Source of the DNA: Diatrype stigma
Taxonomy: Eukaryota; Ascomycota; Sordariomycetes; Xylariales; Diatrypaceae
Length of the DNA stretch: 64,000 bases
NCBI GenBank assembly: GCA_022225965.2
Contig: JAKJXP020000075.1
Coordinates: 179,471 to 243,470 of the forward strand
Direction: 5' to 3'
The notes under the pieces were generated by a model that was not told the DNA's origin, searched no databases, and was given only the letters and a program-made list of their open reading frames with translations. Positions 11,442-24,882 of the stretch are shown here, one piece after another (within the stretch, counting starts at the first letter, position 1; each line of letters begins with the position of its first letter). Position numbers and translations under genes: made by a program.

Positions 11442-13176
11442 GGCCGGGGTCTTGAATCCGTCAAAGAAAGGCCGGATTGAAGATCTCGATGCTCTGCACT
11501 ACAGACCCGGATCTTTACCTGGTAAGTGAACTCGGTGTGAATCTGGATTGCTTCTACGGTTTGCAGCTGCTGACCTCATTGCTCCTGCCTCTTTAGCGAA
11601 CGACCTAGAATACAAACATGAACCTGCCGATCACCTTTCTGATCCGGATTCCCAATCTACAACTACCTTTACCTCTGCTCAGCCGACAAACACACCACCA
11701 ACTCCCATGTCCCCGCCGCAACACAAGTTTCCTTCCGAACTGAAAACCATCAAATGCACCCATCCAGGATGCGACAAGAGTTTCAACCGTCCAGCTCGTC
11801 TGGTTGCGCACCTGAGATCCCATAACAATGATCGACCCTACAAGTGCACCTATCCCGACTGTGACAAGTCATATATAGAAGAGAAACATCTGAAACAACA
11901 TATTAAGGGCTCTCATACCGACGAGCGGAACTATATCTGCCCCGAAGAAGGTTGTGGAAAGAGCTTCCTTACTGCTACTCGACTCCGGCGGCATCAATCC
12001 GTCCACGAAGGCCAGGAACGATTTAAATGTCGAGATTACCCCCCTTGTAATCAAAGCTTTCGCAAGCATCAAACTCTGCAGCGCCATATTCGAGCCGACC
12101 ATCTTCACATTTCTCCTTACCCATGTACATATACCAACCCAGAAACCGGGGAGCCCTGTGGCGCGGGGTTCGATACACCGGCAACGCTAAAGCGACACGA
12201 AGAGCGACACCATGGGGATCTACGGTTCTGGTGCGATGAGTGTATTCGGCACTTGGATGAGAACGGTCACCCGAAGCAGACGGGGTTTCAGACAGCATGG
12301 CTCCTGCAGAACCATATGAAGCAGGTCCATGCTAACTGCATGTTCTGTGGGCAGTCGTGCAACGGTAGGGCCGAGCTCGATCAGCACATCGAAGAGCATC
12401 ATTCCCAGCAAAGTCTGGAGCTACGGAAGAACATCAAATGTACCTGGGATGGTTGCGACAAGACTTTCACCAAGAAGTCTAACTTGTACGCCCACATTCG
12501 CATGGTCCACGAAGGTGTTCGCTTCGTTTGTGGCGAAATTGACCTCCGCGGCACCGAGGACCTAGCCACCTGGCCCCAGCATCAAGGTTGTGGCGAAGGT
12601 TTCGCTACCAAGGCCGGCCTAGAGAACCATGTGCGATACATTCATCTGAAGCTTGAACGCCCGCAAGGACCTGGCACAGCCCCGAAGTCGGATCAAGGAG
12701 ACGGCCTAACGCTACTCCAGGAGTTAGCTGGTGTTGGCGACAAGTCCAGACGCACGGTCCCGTGCACCGTGCCTGGATGCATTCAGAAGTTCTTCAATGC
12801 CGGCGAACGGGAGGCGCATATCCACATGCAGCACGGCATCGGCTATGGCAATGAGCAAGCGTTTCTTTTTGAGGACGGACCGGGCCACATGCTATCAGGC
12901 CCGGGCGATAGTTCCGACCATGACCTGCAGCAGCTCCTTAGCTGGGGTCAGGCTGATCAGCCAGCCACCAATTATCAGGCTGGTGGCTGGGACCAGGCTG
13001 GCGAGTCATCTATTAGTGGTCAATCTGGTCAGCCTGGTGAGGATGCTGGGCCTTGGTATGGGCTACATAATATTGCGGACGGGCTGGGGTTGCAATTGGC
13101 ACCCAATGGTGGGATGGTGGAAGCTAATGCAGCTGGCGAGGATTTCGGGAGCCTCCTTGACCCAGCACTAGGCTAG
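11419..13176 (+). CDS. TFIIIA-like C2H2 zinc-finger protein
   Basis: Exon 11419-11521 and exon 11597-13176 (intron 75 nt, GTAAGT...TTTAG, phase 1) encode 560 aa. From residue ~88 to ~460 there is an almost unbroken array of about ten C2H2 fingers. It starts with KCTHPGCDKSF..H..H, KCTYPDCDKSY and CPEEGCGKSF, then irregular fingers (CDECIRH, CMFCGQSC), KCTWDGCDKTF and finally CTVPGCIQKFF. The regular spacing, mixture of canonical and odd fingers, and nine-or-more count match fungal transcription factor IIIA, which binds the internal control region of 5S rRNA genes and 5S RNA. The C-terminal ~130 residues are Gly/Gln-rich and likely disordered. A different multi-finger regulator is possible, but the TFIIIA pattern is good. 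Confidence 0.8.
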
Positions 13177-13818
13177 TATTCTTGGCTGTAGGGTGGTGTA
13201 ACAAACATGTTACGACGAATGACGATTGACGACAGATGATAGATGACGGATGATGGGTGGCGGATGGCTCATATATGCTGGATGTATGACTGGCGATCAT
13301 CCTGTGGTCATTACACAGGTGGGTGGGACATAGAAGCATATGATACCCTTTGTTTATAGGAACTCCCGTACTGGGACCTAGGTTCGTTAGAGCGACGGTG
13401 TTTTGGCGCTGTTCATGGGATGAATCCGGGGTGCTACGGAACTTGCCATTTTGTGAGATGCATTTATATGTCTGGGATGCCGTGACCCCTGCTTTTTTGT
13501 GTTTTATCTGGAGTACCGTAGCAATTTCAAGAATAGGTCTCCTGGTATGTGTGTCTGATTTGAATATGACCTTGTGCGGAACGGGGGGGAGGGGGTGTCT
13601 CCCAGAGGTTCATGAAGGCAGGGTTTCTATCTTCGCTCAAAGCGTGTCCATTCTTACCCTGTTGGAAGGATCACGGAACCCATTGAAGGCCCTTTGGTGT
13701 CATATTTTCGAGTATGCTCTGGTATGAAAAACAGGACGTTTTTTCGATGCCTGGGGCTATTATACACTGAACTAACCGGTATCTCTGACTTGAACAGGCC
13801 ATTAACTACATCACCACA
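13177..13818. other. Intergenic, TFIIIA-like 3' flank to MFS gene 3' flank
   Basis: Convergent 3' ends. It contains a GATGATAGATGACGGATGATGGGTGG-like purine-rich simple stretch near 13220-13262. A 125-codon open frame at 13350-13727 has no recognisable motif and I regard it as chance. Confidence 0.45.
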
Positions 13819-15953
13819 TCACAAGGTGTACCTGTAGTCCGGATGACACTGCCACCTCTCGCCCAGCGCCCTCGCCCTCGACCCCATGGCCGTGCCCTCA
13901 ACCCTTGCGTCCTCTTCCGCGGCGCGATCGAGCAGACGGTTCCGCCAGGCGAGGTAAAAGCGTAGCACAGTAGCCAAGACGACGCACGCGCCCGCGAACG
14001 CCACATTGGCAACGTTCGCCTGCCAGTACCGGGGCCCCTGGCTGCTCGGGTAGAAGTACGACGCGTAGATGGACGCCAAGTTGGACCCGGCGTTGACGAC
14101 GGCGTACGCGACGGCCCGCTTGCCCGAGGGTCGGGGAAGCGTGGTCGACACCCACGACAGGATGCACCCGAACGACCCGTACACCGACATCATCAGGAAC
14201 GTAGCGGTGTAGCGCGCTGCGACGTTCATCGTGGCGGCGGAGATGATGAAGCCGATGCTGCAGAATACTTGGGGCCACTGTGACGGAGGGGATTGCCGGG
14301 TTAGCAAATTGCTTTTCCGATGGAGTGGATGGAAGGAAAGGCCTTGGAAATCAGACAGGTATTTACTGACCACGACATGCATCCAACGCTCCTTCGTCTT
14401 ATCGCTGTGCCGTGAATTGGCGATGCCGAGGAATGCCGCGAAGACGTACGGCGGCGCGGATAGGAGCAGCGTCTCTGTCTGGGGGTAGCCGAGAGTGCCG
14501 ACGATGGTCGGGAAGAAGTTGATGAACCTGCACAGATGGTATCACACCAATTACCAGTCAGCTATTACCTGTCCATCATGGATTGGAAGCTGAAAGCGTG
14601 TTAGTGTCTACGTACGCCGCCGCGGTGTTCAGGCCGAGTTGCATGAACCAGATCAGATAGAGGGCCGGGTCCGTGAAGGCCATCTTCAAGCTGGTCAGGG
14701 CCGGCGTCTCGGCACGGTCGTCCTCTTCGTTGGCCTCCTCGGCAAGTCTCAGGACGGCAATCGCACGCTCCTCGTCTGACAGCCATTTGGTCGTTGCGGG
14801 ATAGTCCGGGAGGACAAACATGGTGACGATGGCCACGGGAATGGTGGCGGTACCCTCAATAATGACTGACCGACCACGTTTCGTGTTAACTAGCCATATG
14901 GGTCGTGAAGAAAGGAGGACATATAGGAGCTTTTCTTACAGAGCCATCTCCAGTCAGCAATTCCCGCTTTGCCATTCATCCCTCCCATTATGGCAGCGCC
15001 CAGGAGCCCGCCGAATGCGCCGGCCATCTGTCCGGCCGCGTACAAGATCGAGATGCGGGCTGCTAATTCCTTCTTCGTATACCACGAGCTGAACAAGAAC
15101 AGGGCGCCGGCTACATTGCGTGGTCACATGTATTAGCTACATCGTAATGGCGGCTAATTGGAAGTTCTTGATGACGAGTAGGTAGACTTACGAAAGAAAG
15201 GGGCTTCCACAAAACCGAGAAGGAACCTCAGGACAACCATGCCCGTGTAGGAGTTGACGGCGCCCGTGCAAGCACTCACAACGGCCCAGCAGCACATGGT
15301 CATCGGCTTTCATACAGACACCATGTGTTAGGGTTATCTCGTATGAATGACTAAAAGACGGATCGAAGTGAAAGTATGCGTCTGAGCTCACCAGGAAGAG
15401 AGACGGTCGGACTTTGTTCAGGATCATATTGGTCGGGATTTGAGTAAGGATATACCCGACGAAAAACACGCTGATGATCGTATTGTACTGCGTCCCTACA
15501 AGCCCGATATCCTTTTCGAAGTTGCCGAGTCGTGCCGTTGCAATGTCTATATACGACATATCAAAGTTAGTATCAGACTCCCCTTCCCCCAGATATCACA
15601 TCGCCTGGAAGGGAGGGTACTTGGTAACGTGAACAAGGGAGTCTTTGCTCCGGACCATTGTACGAGAAGATGTCCTAAGTTCACCGGGAATCTTACTATT
15701 CCGATCCAAGTAATTCAAGACATCTAGCTTAGGTTAGTACGTACGGTTCTCCAGACTTGAAGTATCGAGCATAAGGGCATGAAAGCTCACATATAACCAT
15801 CATCAACGGCATCATCCGGAGATCTATCTTTCGGAGGAGTGCATTTTCTTTCTCGGCGCGGTCCTCGATGATAGGCACACTGTCGATGGCTTTGGGGTCC
15901 GCATCGACCGTCTCCAGATGGAGCCTATCATCCTTCGTGTGGTCGAACGACAT
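13819..15953 (-). CDS. MFS permease of the allantoate/Dal5 (anion:cation symporter) family
   Basis: Eight exons on the minus strand (15953-15791, 15723-15697, 15546-15392, 15306-15192, 15110-14940, 14865-14616, 14527-14371, 14277-13819) close in frame to give 498 aa, typical of this family. Family signatures are DLRMMPLMMVIYVLNYLDRNN at the first membrane helix, ARLGNFEKDIGL, NTIISVFFVGYILTQIPTNMIL, SWYTKKELAARISILY, DWRWLFIIEGTATIPVAI and the final GPRYWQANVANVAFA helix. It should be a 12-helix plasma-membrane importer of small organic anions or vitamins (allantoate, nicotinate, pantothenate and similar); the substrate cannot be read. One exon is only 27 nt. It is the first gene of the metabolic block and is divergent from the 2-hydroxyacid dehydrogenase. 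ATG 15953 was preferred over an in-frame ATG 15 nt upstream. Confidence 0.9.
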
Positions 15954-16776
15954 GATTGTTGGCAACACCGGTTTCGCACGGCGCCAACGAGGAAGCTCGA
16001 GATTGTAGGTTGATGCTGGTGCAATATACCTACATTGTTCTCAGCAGATTAATCGATGTTTACAGGCCCTTGAGTGCTTATATGTACTCCAACGCCGACT
16101 CTCCCTCCCTGTAGAGTCTCCCCATTGCTAACCACCTATTCCACCTCCAAGGGGCGTCTCCGCAATTCCCCGCGATCCCCCATGATCCCCCCATGATCCC
16201 CACAACACGATGCACCTAAGCAAGGATGACCATGGGGCTCATGGACTCATTGCCGGTCGGCAAAGGAGGAAGAACCAATCAAGGATGGTACCACGAGGAA
16301 ATGAGCAACTCCCCCAGATCTGAGCCCAGTCGTTCGGCCTGAGATGCTTGGACCGCCGAAGGGATTTTGGGGGCTGTAACCAGTGCTAAGGCGTATTGAC
16401 TCGGCAGCGACAATGCGACCCGACAGGAGAGATCTCACGATCTTCTTGTAAGTGAGCTAGTAATTGCGGGGAAACCTTGTCATCGCCGGCGAGAAGTCCG
16501 ACAGGATATGTTCGGGGTTGCTACAAGCGGTTCATGACTGGCATCGGCATTAGAGATCTGAATCTCAATGAAACAAGAACAAAATACTTTTATCAACTGC
16601 TAAGCGCTGGAGGCTGTCGGCTAGGGACCGACGCAAGCCGTTATAAAGACACGAAAAGAGCCCAAAGTATCGGGGTATTTCAAGGACGTGTAATACATTC
16701 GGAGGATTCACTGAGACTACCCCAGCTGATCGGCACACACCACTTGTTGATATCCAGCCCGGAACCACCATCAGTC
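15954..16776. promoter_or_regulatory. Divergent promoter region, MFS permease and 2-hydroxyacid dehydrogenase
   Basis: This 823-bp gap lies between two divergently transcribed metabolic genes. It holds a CCCCNCATGATCCC-type direct repeat near 16160-16205. The dehydrogenase frame stays open upstream to 16477 but without family similarity, so I treat that as untranslated. No other gene is seen. Confidence 0.45.
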
Positions 16777-17999
16777 ATGTCTTCTAACCCGAAGCCAGTA
16801 GTCCTTCACATCGGAGATGCCGTGAAACACAATCCGGAGATCTACGAGAGGTTCGCCTCCGAGTTCACCGTGATCCGGCCGTCGGCGGAGGAGCGCCAAC
16901 GGGAGCCGTTCCTCCAGGCTCTGCGAGACCGGAAATGGGGCGACTTCGATGCCGTCTTCCGGCCGTTCTGGAACACCGGCGGGGAGATGGGTCGTTGGGA
17001 CAAGGAGCTGATCCCGCTGCTCCCGAAGTCCATGAAGATCTACGCCAGCGCCGGGGCTGGCTACGACTGGGCGGACGTTGATATCATGGCTGAACATGGT
17101 GGGTGCTTGCTTGATCCGCCTCGAAATTCTTGCACATGATGCACACACCCCGTGCCGACAGACTTGATTTGATGGATAACATCCAACCATCGTGCCCCTG
17201 ACGTTCCACCTGGCAAGGATATGTCTGGGACTGACGACGTGAGCTCCCCGATAACTGACGAGATCCAGGCATCCTGTACTGCAACGGCGCTCAAGCATCA
17301 TCCGAAGCCGTGGCCGACATGGCCATCTTCCACATTCTCTCCGTCTTCCGGAACCTGACGTGGTCGCACCTGGCCGCGCGGTCGGGGGACCCGGCGCAGT
17401 GGACCGAGGCGCACAAGTACGCGACGATGACGTCGCACAACCCGCGCGGCCAGACGCTCGGCATCGTGGGGCTGGGCAACATCGGGCTCACGATCGCGCG
17501 GAAGGCGCACGCCGGGTTCGGCATGCGCATCGCGTACCACGACCTGGTGCGCAAGCCGGACGCGGCCGTGGCCGACCTCCAGCCCGCCTTCTACGAGCGC
17601 CTCGCCGACCTGCTGGCCGCGGCCGACTGCGTCGTGCTCGCGACCCCCTACGCGGGCGGGCGGGCGCTGATCGACCGCGAGCGCCTAGCGCGGTTCAAGC
17701 CCGGCGCGCGCTTCGTGAACATCGCGCGCGGCGCGCTCGTCGACGAGGACGCCCTGGTCGAGAGCCTGCAGAGCGGCCACCTGTTCGCCGCGGGGCTCGA
17801 CGTCTTCCAGAACGAGCCGCACGTCCACCCGGCCCTGCGCGCGATGCGCAACGTCACGCTGACGTGCCATAATGCCGGCGGCGCCATCGAGACGAATTAC
17901 GGGTTCGAGAGGCTCGCGATGGAGAATATTGAGGCGCTGCTGCTGAGGGGGAAGGCGCTGACGCCGGTGAATGCGCACTTGATGAAGGGGAGCAGTTAG
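16777..17999 (+). CDS. D-isomer-specific 2-hydroxyacid dehydrogenase (NAD(P)-dependent)
   Basis: Exon 16777-17098 and exon 17269-17999 (170-nt intron, phase 1) give 350 aa. The Rossmann fingerprint GIVGLGNIG starts at about residue 172. The catalytic set is visible: Arg261 in NIARGALVDE, Glu in LDVFQNEP and His in the TCHNAGG motif. Enzymes of this family reduce 2-oxo acids such as glyoxylate, hydroxypyruvate, phenylpyruvate or 2-oxoisocaproate to D-2-hydroxy acids; the exact substrate is not readable. The second exon is strikingly GC-rich. It shares a divergent promoter region with the MFS permease, which suggests a common job such as uptake and reduction of an organic acid. The Met at 16777 (MSSNPKPVVLHIGD) fits the family N-terminus. 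Confidence 0.92.
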
Positions 18000-18030
18000 C
18001 AGCTAGGGTAGCTTCTCGTTGTAGTGTTTA

Positions 18031-18935
18031 TCAAGCATTACAGACCATGCTTGGATAAACAACATTGAATGCTAGAATGGCCATGACCATCGGGACTGCC
18101 TCGAGGACCCAGAAGCAGACCTTGCCCAACTAGAACGGCACGACTTGCTTCGTGTGAGACGGGTGAGAACTCAGCGAATCTATATATAATGCGCACCTGT
18201 ATTATTCGCGACAGGCGATGTATCAGCCAGTCACCGCTTTTATCGTAGGAAAAAGGAGGGGAGGGGGTAGAGAGGGAACCCACGACCTACTCACCATGAT
18301 ACAAGCCAGCGAAACATACAACGGGATCGACAAGGCGAGCCAGCTGGACCTGGGGGGCTTCCACCCCGTCGAAGTCATCGTATTATTCGCAGGAGAGGAT
18401 GTAGTATTCATCTGGCGGTGAAACATGGCCGCGAAAACGACGAAGATGAAGATGGACGCAAACTGCAAGCCAAGGCCGCCCGTGTAAACGCGCACCGCGC
18501 GAAACCGCTCCTCTGGCATCGTTAGGAGGCTGGCCGAGACGACCCCCACGATCTGGACGATGGCGGCCGCTACGTCGGAGGCGACCGGGAATACCGAGAT
18601 CGAGAGCATAGTGAGCGAAAGAGCTTACGTGATGGGATGAAGCAGTAGACCATGGGCGCGAAGGTCATGTGTGCGAAGGCGCTAACCCCTGATTGCGGGG
18701 GTTTGGCGGTTAGTTGGCTAATGCACAGGGAGTTGAAGAAGGGATGACTGGATGGCTGGAGGCTAAGGTGGATGGGGGACTGATGGGTAACCGAGAAGTG
18801 AGAAAGCGAGGACGCAAGACTTACATAACGGAGACAGCAGGATGGATATCTCGTAGACGGTGCAATTGGATGTCCGAGTTCGTCTGGCCGCGAGCGCTGA
18901 TCGAGCGGAAACGATAGGCCAGCATTTCCCAGAGA
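18031..18935 (-). pseudogene. Decayed RTA1-family membrane protein gene
   Basis: Read on the minus strand, pieces of an RTA1 (7-TM lipid-translocating exporter/resistance) protein appear in order but in different frames. They are LWEMLAYRFRSISARGQTNSD, then TVYEISILLSPL, an intron (GTAAGT to CAG), WVSAFAHMTFAPMVYCFIPSRK, then FPVASDVAAAIVQIVG...GGLGLQFASIF...FHRQM and LALSIPLYVSLACIM. After an intact intron (GTGAGT...ATACAG) come VRIIYRFAEFS, then VCFWVLEAVPMVMAIL, ending with TGA at 18031-18033. At least three single-base frame changes separate these pieces and the N-terminal helix is not recoverable, so the gene looks inactivated. Splice signals are still good, so decay is recent, or the assembly has indels. 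RTA1 proteins sit in plasma or vacuolar membranes. Confidence 0.7.
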
Positions 18936-20106
18936 GTCAGACTTGGTTTTACGATGACTTAGCGAAATCTCTAGATTTCTTGCCTTAGCAGTCCTATCGA
19001 CTGAGCACACCAAGGACCGCAAAGAGCCGCTGAAGGCCGGTAGTAATTTCACAAGACATGGCAGGTGCCTGCCGGAAGATACCGCCCGCACCCGGCTCGA
19101 TAGTTTGGATGCTGGTCGGTAGAACCATAGCACTGTATTATTCAACTGATTATTCCAAAGGCGCGTAACCACTCGAGCCTTGAATAATACGGATGGGTAA
19201 TATCCGGAATTCAATACACCCAACCCAGAGGTTACCTTAAATAACCGAATACAAAATTCATACATCAAGCTACAGTGGAGGTGCAGTTCCAGATGTCCCC
19301 TCGGGATCGTGGTCCATCCGCCAAAACTGATGTTACCGAAAAACTGATCTTGTGGGGTCCTGAAAAGGAGGAAACAAGACAACCTTTCGACGGTACCGGG
19401 TTCGACCCCGGTACCAGGGCTTTTGCAATTTTTTCCTTTTTTTTATTTTATTTTTCCCCTCATTTTTCTTTCTTCTGTTAAGTCTTTTGCCGGGAATTTT
19501 CACGTGCGGGCTAGTAAGCCCGGCGGTGGTAATATACTCTTTGGCGAGGGACTATACTAGTGAGGTTGTCGACGGTGCGCTGGTGACGACCCGTGGCTTG
19601 CCGTATTAGGTAGATTCTGGAAGGCCGTTGAAAGACTAGAAGCTGTTGGTGATGGTGCCAGTGAAGCCATATTATCCTATCAGCTGCCTCAATATAATGG
19701 TATAACGAAGGTACGAAGGGTATTAAAGAGGTTGAGATGACAGGCGCGAATGTTTGTCTAAGATCTGATCTTCCAGATACCTACCTACACTCGTGGTAGA
19801 TATCAAGGACATGGTTCTCTTATCCCCCCGAATCCGAATTTCCGAAAGACAGACGTTTTTACGAAATGACCTACAACATGATAGACCCTTGTTAGGTATC
19901 ATCCAAGCTGTTTATGACTACGATAATATTCAGGGTTTCAATTACCTGTGAACAATTAGGATCAAACCGTCGATGTTTGTTTTGAGCAGAGACTGGTAGT
20001 ATACATCCCAAAGCTTTCAACTAACCATCATGCATCGTGTATCTATCGGGCTTTGTATGCACCAAGATCATACCATGACGTGGAGGAAGATCTGAAGCAA
20101 GCCCTT
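18936..20106. other. 1.2 kb without a recognised gene
   Basis: Possible remains of the RTA1 N-terminus extend to about 19080, including a segment with a stop. A perfect 9-bp hairpin with a T-rich tail lies at 19392-19456 (listed separately). The rest shows only short, motif-free frames. No transposase fragment or long terminal repeat is recognised. Confidence 0.4.
19392..19456 (+). other. Perfect hairpin with B-box-like loop and downstream T tracts
   Basis: GGTACCGGG (19392-19400) and CCCGGTACC (19407-19415) form a 9-bp stem around a 6-nt loop TTCGAC. The loop region reads GGGTTCGACCCC, which resembles the tRNA T-arm/B box. T-rich tracts (TTTT at 19421 and longer runs to about 19456) follow. 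The loop is one base short of a true T loop and no acceptor stem or A box can be fitted. It may be a tRNA relic, a Pol III element or chance. Confidence 0.4.
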
Positions 20107-21118
20107 TCAAATCGTCTGCCCTTGCAGTTCCTTCTGCGTCCAGTCCCAGACCTTCCTCGCGAACTCCGTATCGAGCATGATGCCGACCGGCGCATGGACG
20201 CCGACGGGCTCGTAGTGCCAGCCGCTCGTCAGCGCCTTACCCGGGGCCGTCGCAGCCCACAGCTGGTTCTTGACGCCCTCCTCGACGGGCCGCACGGCCT
20301 TGGGCGCGACCTCGGTCTGCAGGAGCGCCATCTGCGCGTCGCCGGGCTCGCGCCGGAACAGCTGCGTGTCGACGTCGCCCGGGTCGACCGAGACCACCGT
20401 CAGCTGCGGGTAGTGCCGCGCCAGCTCCTGCGCGTACAGCAGGTTGGCCGTCTTGCTCTGGATGTACCGCTTCACGGGCGAGACGCCCGCGTCGAGGGTC
20501 TTGAGCGTGTCGAGCTGGATCTTCTCGGGGCCGGTGTACTTCGGAGCCGAAGAGGACAGGCTGACGACGCGCACGGAGGCCGCGTCGCCATTGCTGCTGG
20601 CCGCTGTCTTGAGGAGGAGAGGCGCAAGAAGCTGGAAAAGCAGCGCGTGCCCGATGTGGTTGGTGCCCATTTGGATCTCGTAGCCCTCTTTGGTCAGCTT
20701 GGGTGGACAGCCCATGACTGTCGATCATGAGATGAAAGGTCAGCAACATGTTGTATAGGAAAGGAGGTCTGAGAACCAGGAAGAGCATCTTACGCCCAGC
20801 GTTAAGCAAAAGGATGTCCAGTCGTGGCGAGGATTCGAGGACGGTCTTGGCAGCGGCCTTGATCGAGTCGAAGGAGCTTAGGTCTAACTCTAGGAAGGTG
20901 ACGGCCGCGTCTGGTACCTGGCGCTTGATATCTTCGACTGCTTCTTTGCCCTTCTCTGGGCTACGGGCCGCCATCCAGATCTGCGCTGGCTTGTGCCTGG
21001 CTAGTTCCAGAGAGGATTGCTTTCCCAGCCCGCTGTTGGCGCCCGTGATTAAGATGACCTTGCCTTCTAGAGAGGGGATGTCGGTGGCTGGGTTGAACGA
21101 TATTCCTTTGGAAGCCAT
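20107..21118 (-). CDS. Short-chain dehydrogenase/reductase (retinol dehydrogenase/WWOX-like)
   Basis: Exons 21118-20794 and 20717-20107 (76-nt intron, phase 1) encode 311 aa. The cofactor motif TGANSGLG lies at about residues 24-31, followed by LLLNAG, the NHIGHALLFQLL helix and the VVSLSSSA strand. The catalytic YxxxK is in RYIQSKTAN, and a late DPGDVDTQLF loop follows. This is the classical SDR fold common in fungal accessory metabolism; it oxidises or reduces carbonyl/alcohol substrates with NADP(H). The substrate is unknown. It points the same way as the O-acetylhomoserine sulfhydrylase 0.7 kb away, so it may belong to that metabolic unit, but the sequence alone does not prove it. Confidence 0.9.
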
Positions 21119-21805
21119 TGTGAGATGATGTGTGAATTAGTGAGTTGATTGCTAAATAAAATCTTTGTGGTAAGACTGGAGAATAGCAGGAACAGAGGGT
21201 ACTTTGGAAGACGAACGTTGAGGGTTAAGTACTCTGCTGCAAGTATTGGTATACCAAAGCCGACGTCACCCAGCCACACCCTTCGCCAATCAGAATCAAC
21301 AATTGGTTCTAAGTCTCTTTCCACAATACAATAGAAACAAGAAACAAGTTAGGTATTTACGCCCCCTTGTATCATCGAGTCTCTTACCCCGTCGTCCACC
21401 GACCCCTGAATCTCTAGGCCCCTATAAGCCGCGATGTGGGTCTAGGTACGATACCGCCAATCAATGCAAAGAGTTCCCGAGCGGGCCAATCGTAGAGATC
21501 CTTATTTTGATCCCATTTGAACGTCCGTGAATGACCGAGTACGGATATTTCGGTGTCAACGCCCGACTGGTTGGCTGTTTTGCCATTCTCGTGCATGAGT
21601 CGTTCATTCCAGGTAGGTCGTCAAAGTCTCAGACGTTACGTAGCGTTGCTGCGCACCTTCGAAATTCGAATGTTTTCTACAGTGGATCGGCAAGCTCCGA
21701 GCGGCGAGAACCACTCATTTGACACGAAGGACGCAGGCGAGAGATACTTTGGAGAAATATTCATGGGATATTTGCTATCGGATATATCTAATTCTATTCA
21801 TTAAG
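21119..21805. other. Intergenic, SDR promoter side
   Basis: No gene seen. The gap is the upstream region of the minus-strand SDR and the 3' flank of the sulfhydrylase. Short open frames have no motifs. Confidence 0.45.
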
Positions 21806-23520
<1,715 letters not shown>

Positions 23521-24882
23521 TGGTTAGACCTGGGAACTGTCATGATGCAAATAACGACGTGTAATAGTAGGTTTCTCACCAGCTAAGGTTACTGATCGAT
23601 CCCGGAGGAGCCATGGCTGCTGAAGATATTTACTTGGAAAAGAAAAGAAAAAGGGGGTAGTATCGAACAGGTTTTCTGGCCCCGATGCGTTGACGGCGAA
23701 TTGAGGAACCATTGCTTCACTGACCGAAGCGAGCATTATATAATATACGCTCATCAAGTGATGCCCAATGATACCGGCATATACACAGCCTCTTAGAAGG
23801 CCGGGATTCAGCGTGATATCCCGGGAGATAAGGGGAACCGTGCATTGCCGGCCGCAACACTCCATGATGGTGGGCCCGTCGTACATAACTATGCATACCA
23901 CCAAACCCCGAGATATGGCCCCATAATGCGACGTGGACTAGCACTCCCGGAGTTTCTAGTGTTGCATTCTTGGCCTCTTAGTCATGATTGCCAATTGGCA
24001 CCACGATATAGACGGTAGGCTCTCGATGCTTCAATATACCTAGGTACGACGCAACGGAACGTTTCATGCATCATAAGCCAGAGAGACCAACTAAAAGATA
24101 ATTACTAAGTACTTACGGCACGTATGCAAGCAGGCCCAGTAGATAAACTCCGGGCCTCATGCAAAATCGCTATCGGAAGGGGTGTGCCGTCCATAGCCCG
24201 ATGTTCGAACACCGATTCTAGTGTCATTTTCTGCAGCCTTCTCCAGATAGCCACTTTATCCCGCATTGCCGCATTTTCGCATGCATTTGCGCAAGTAAAC
24301 AATCCAATGGTAGATCACATTGCGGGCGGGAACAGCTTGTATGGATTTCTTATTTTAGCTCGGCATTGCAGTAGCACGAGCTTCCTCGTACAGAGGGATC
24401 CTGTGGTAATAAAATGCGAATATACTAGCTAAGTACGTACTTACGCGTCGTTAAAGGGGTAGATGGGCAAAGCATCGGAGGTTTAGTCCACCGGCCAGTC
24501 ACATTACCTTGACGGGAAGCAAAGTACCATGCATCATGTATACAACGACAATACATCTAAAATCGACTTCACTATGTTACTAATACCAACCAGCTACAAG
24601 ATTTCGGTCAGACACAAGCACAAAGCCTCCAAGTTTACTAATCGATGTCTACCACTTCATCTAGGCACTCGGTCAAGCCCGACTTAAGCCTCATTCGCCG
24701 ATGCAACTGTGACAGCATAGTTACCACCTTCGCTCCTTTACCCCACGTTTTCTAATCAGTTGAAGTGAACGTTAGTGCCGGGCTTGGTATCTACAGTCAG
24801 AGTACTATAACAAGAGCGGATTAGTTTCCAGGGCCTAAAATCCGAGGGATTGATAAGTATATAGTATAAAAGGCGGGTCTCC
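23521..24882. promoter_or_regulatory. Upstream region of the sulfhydrylase gene; nitrilase 3' flank
   Basis: This 1.36 kb stretch has no recognisable exon. It contains an ATACCTAGGTAC-type motif near 24035. I found no CACGTG site here, unlike in the nitrilase/acetyltransferase gap. Short open frames on both strands are motif-free. Confidence 0.45.

Noticed and set aside
18570..19382. 270-codon minus-strand open frame
   Set aside because: Most of it has no family similarity. Its last part overlaps one fragment of the decayed RTA1 gene read in a chance-open frame across an intron.
20053..20730. 225-codon frame antisense to the short-chain dehydrogenase
   Set aside because: Arg/Leu/Asp-rich shadow; the minus strand carries the intact SDR.
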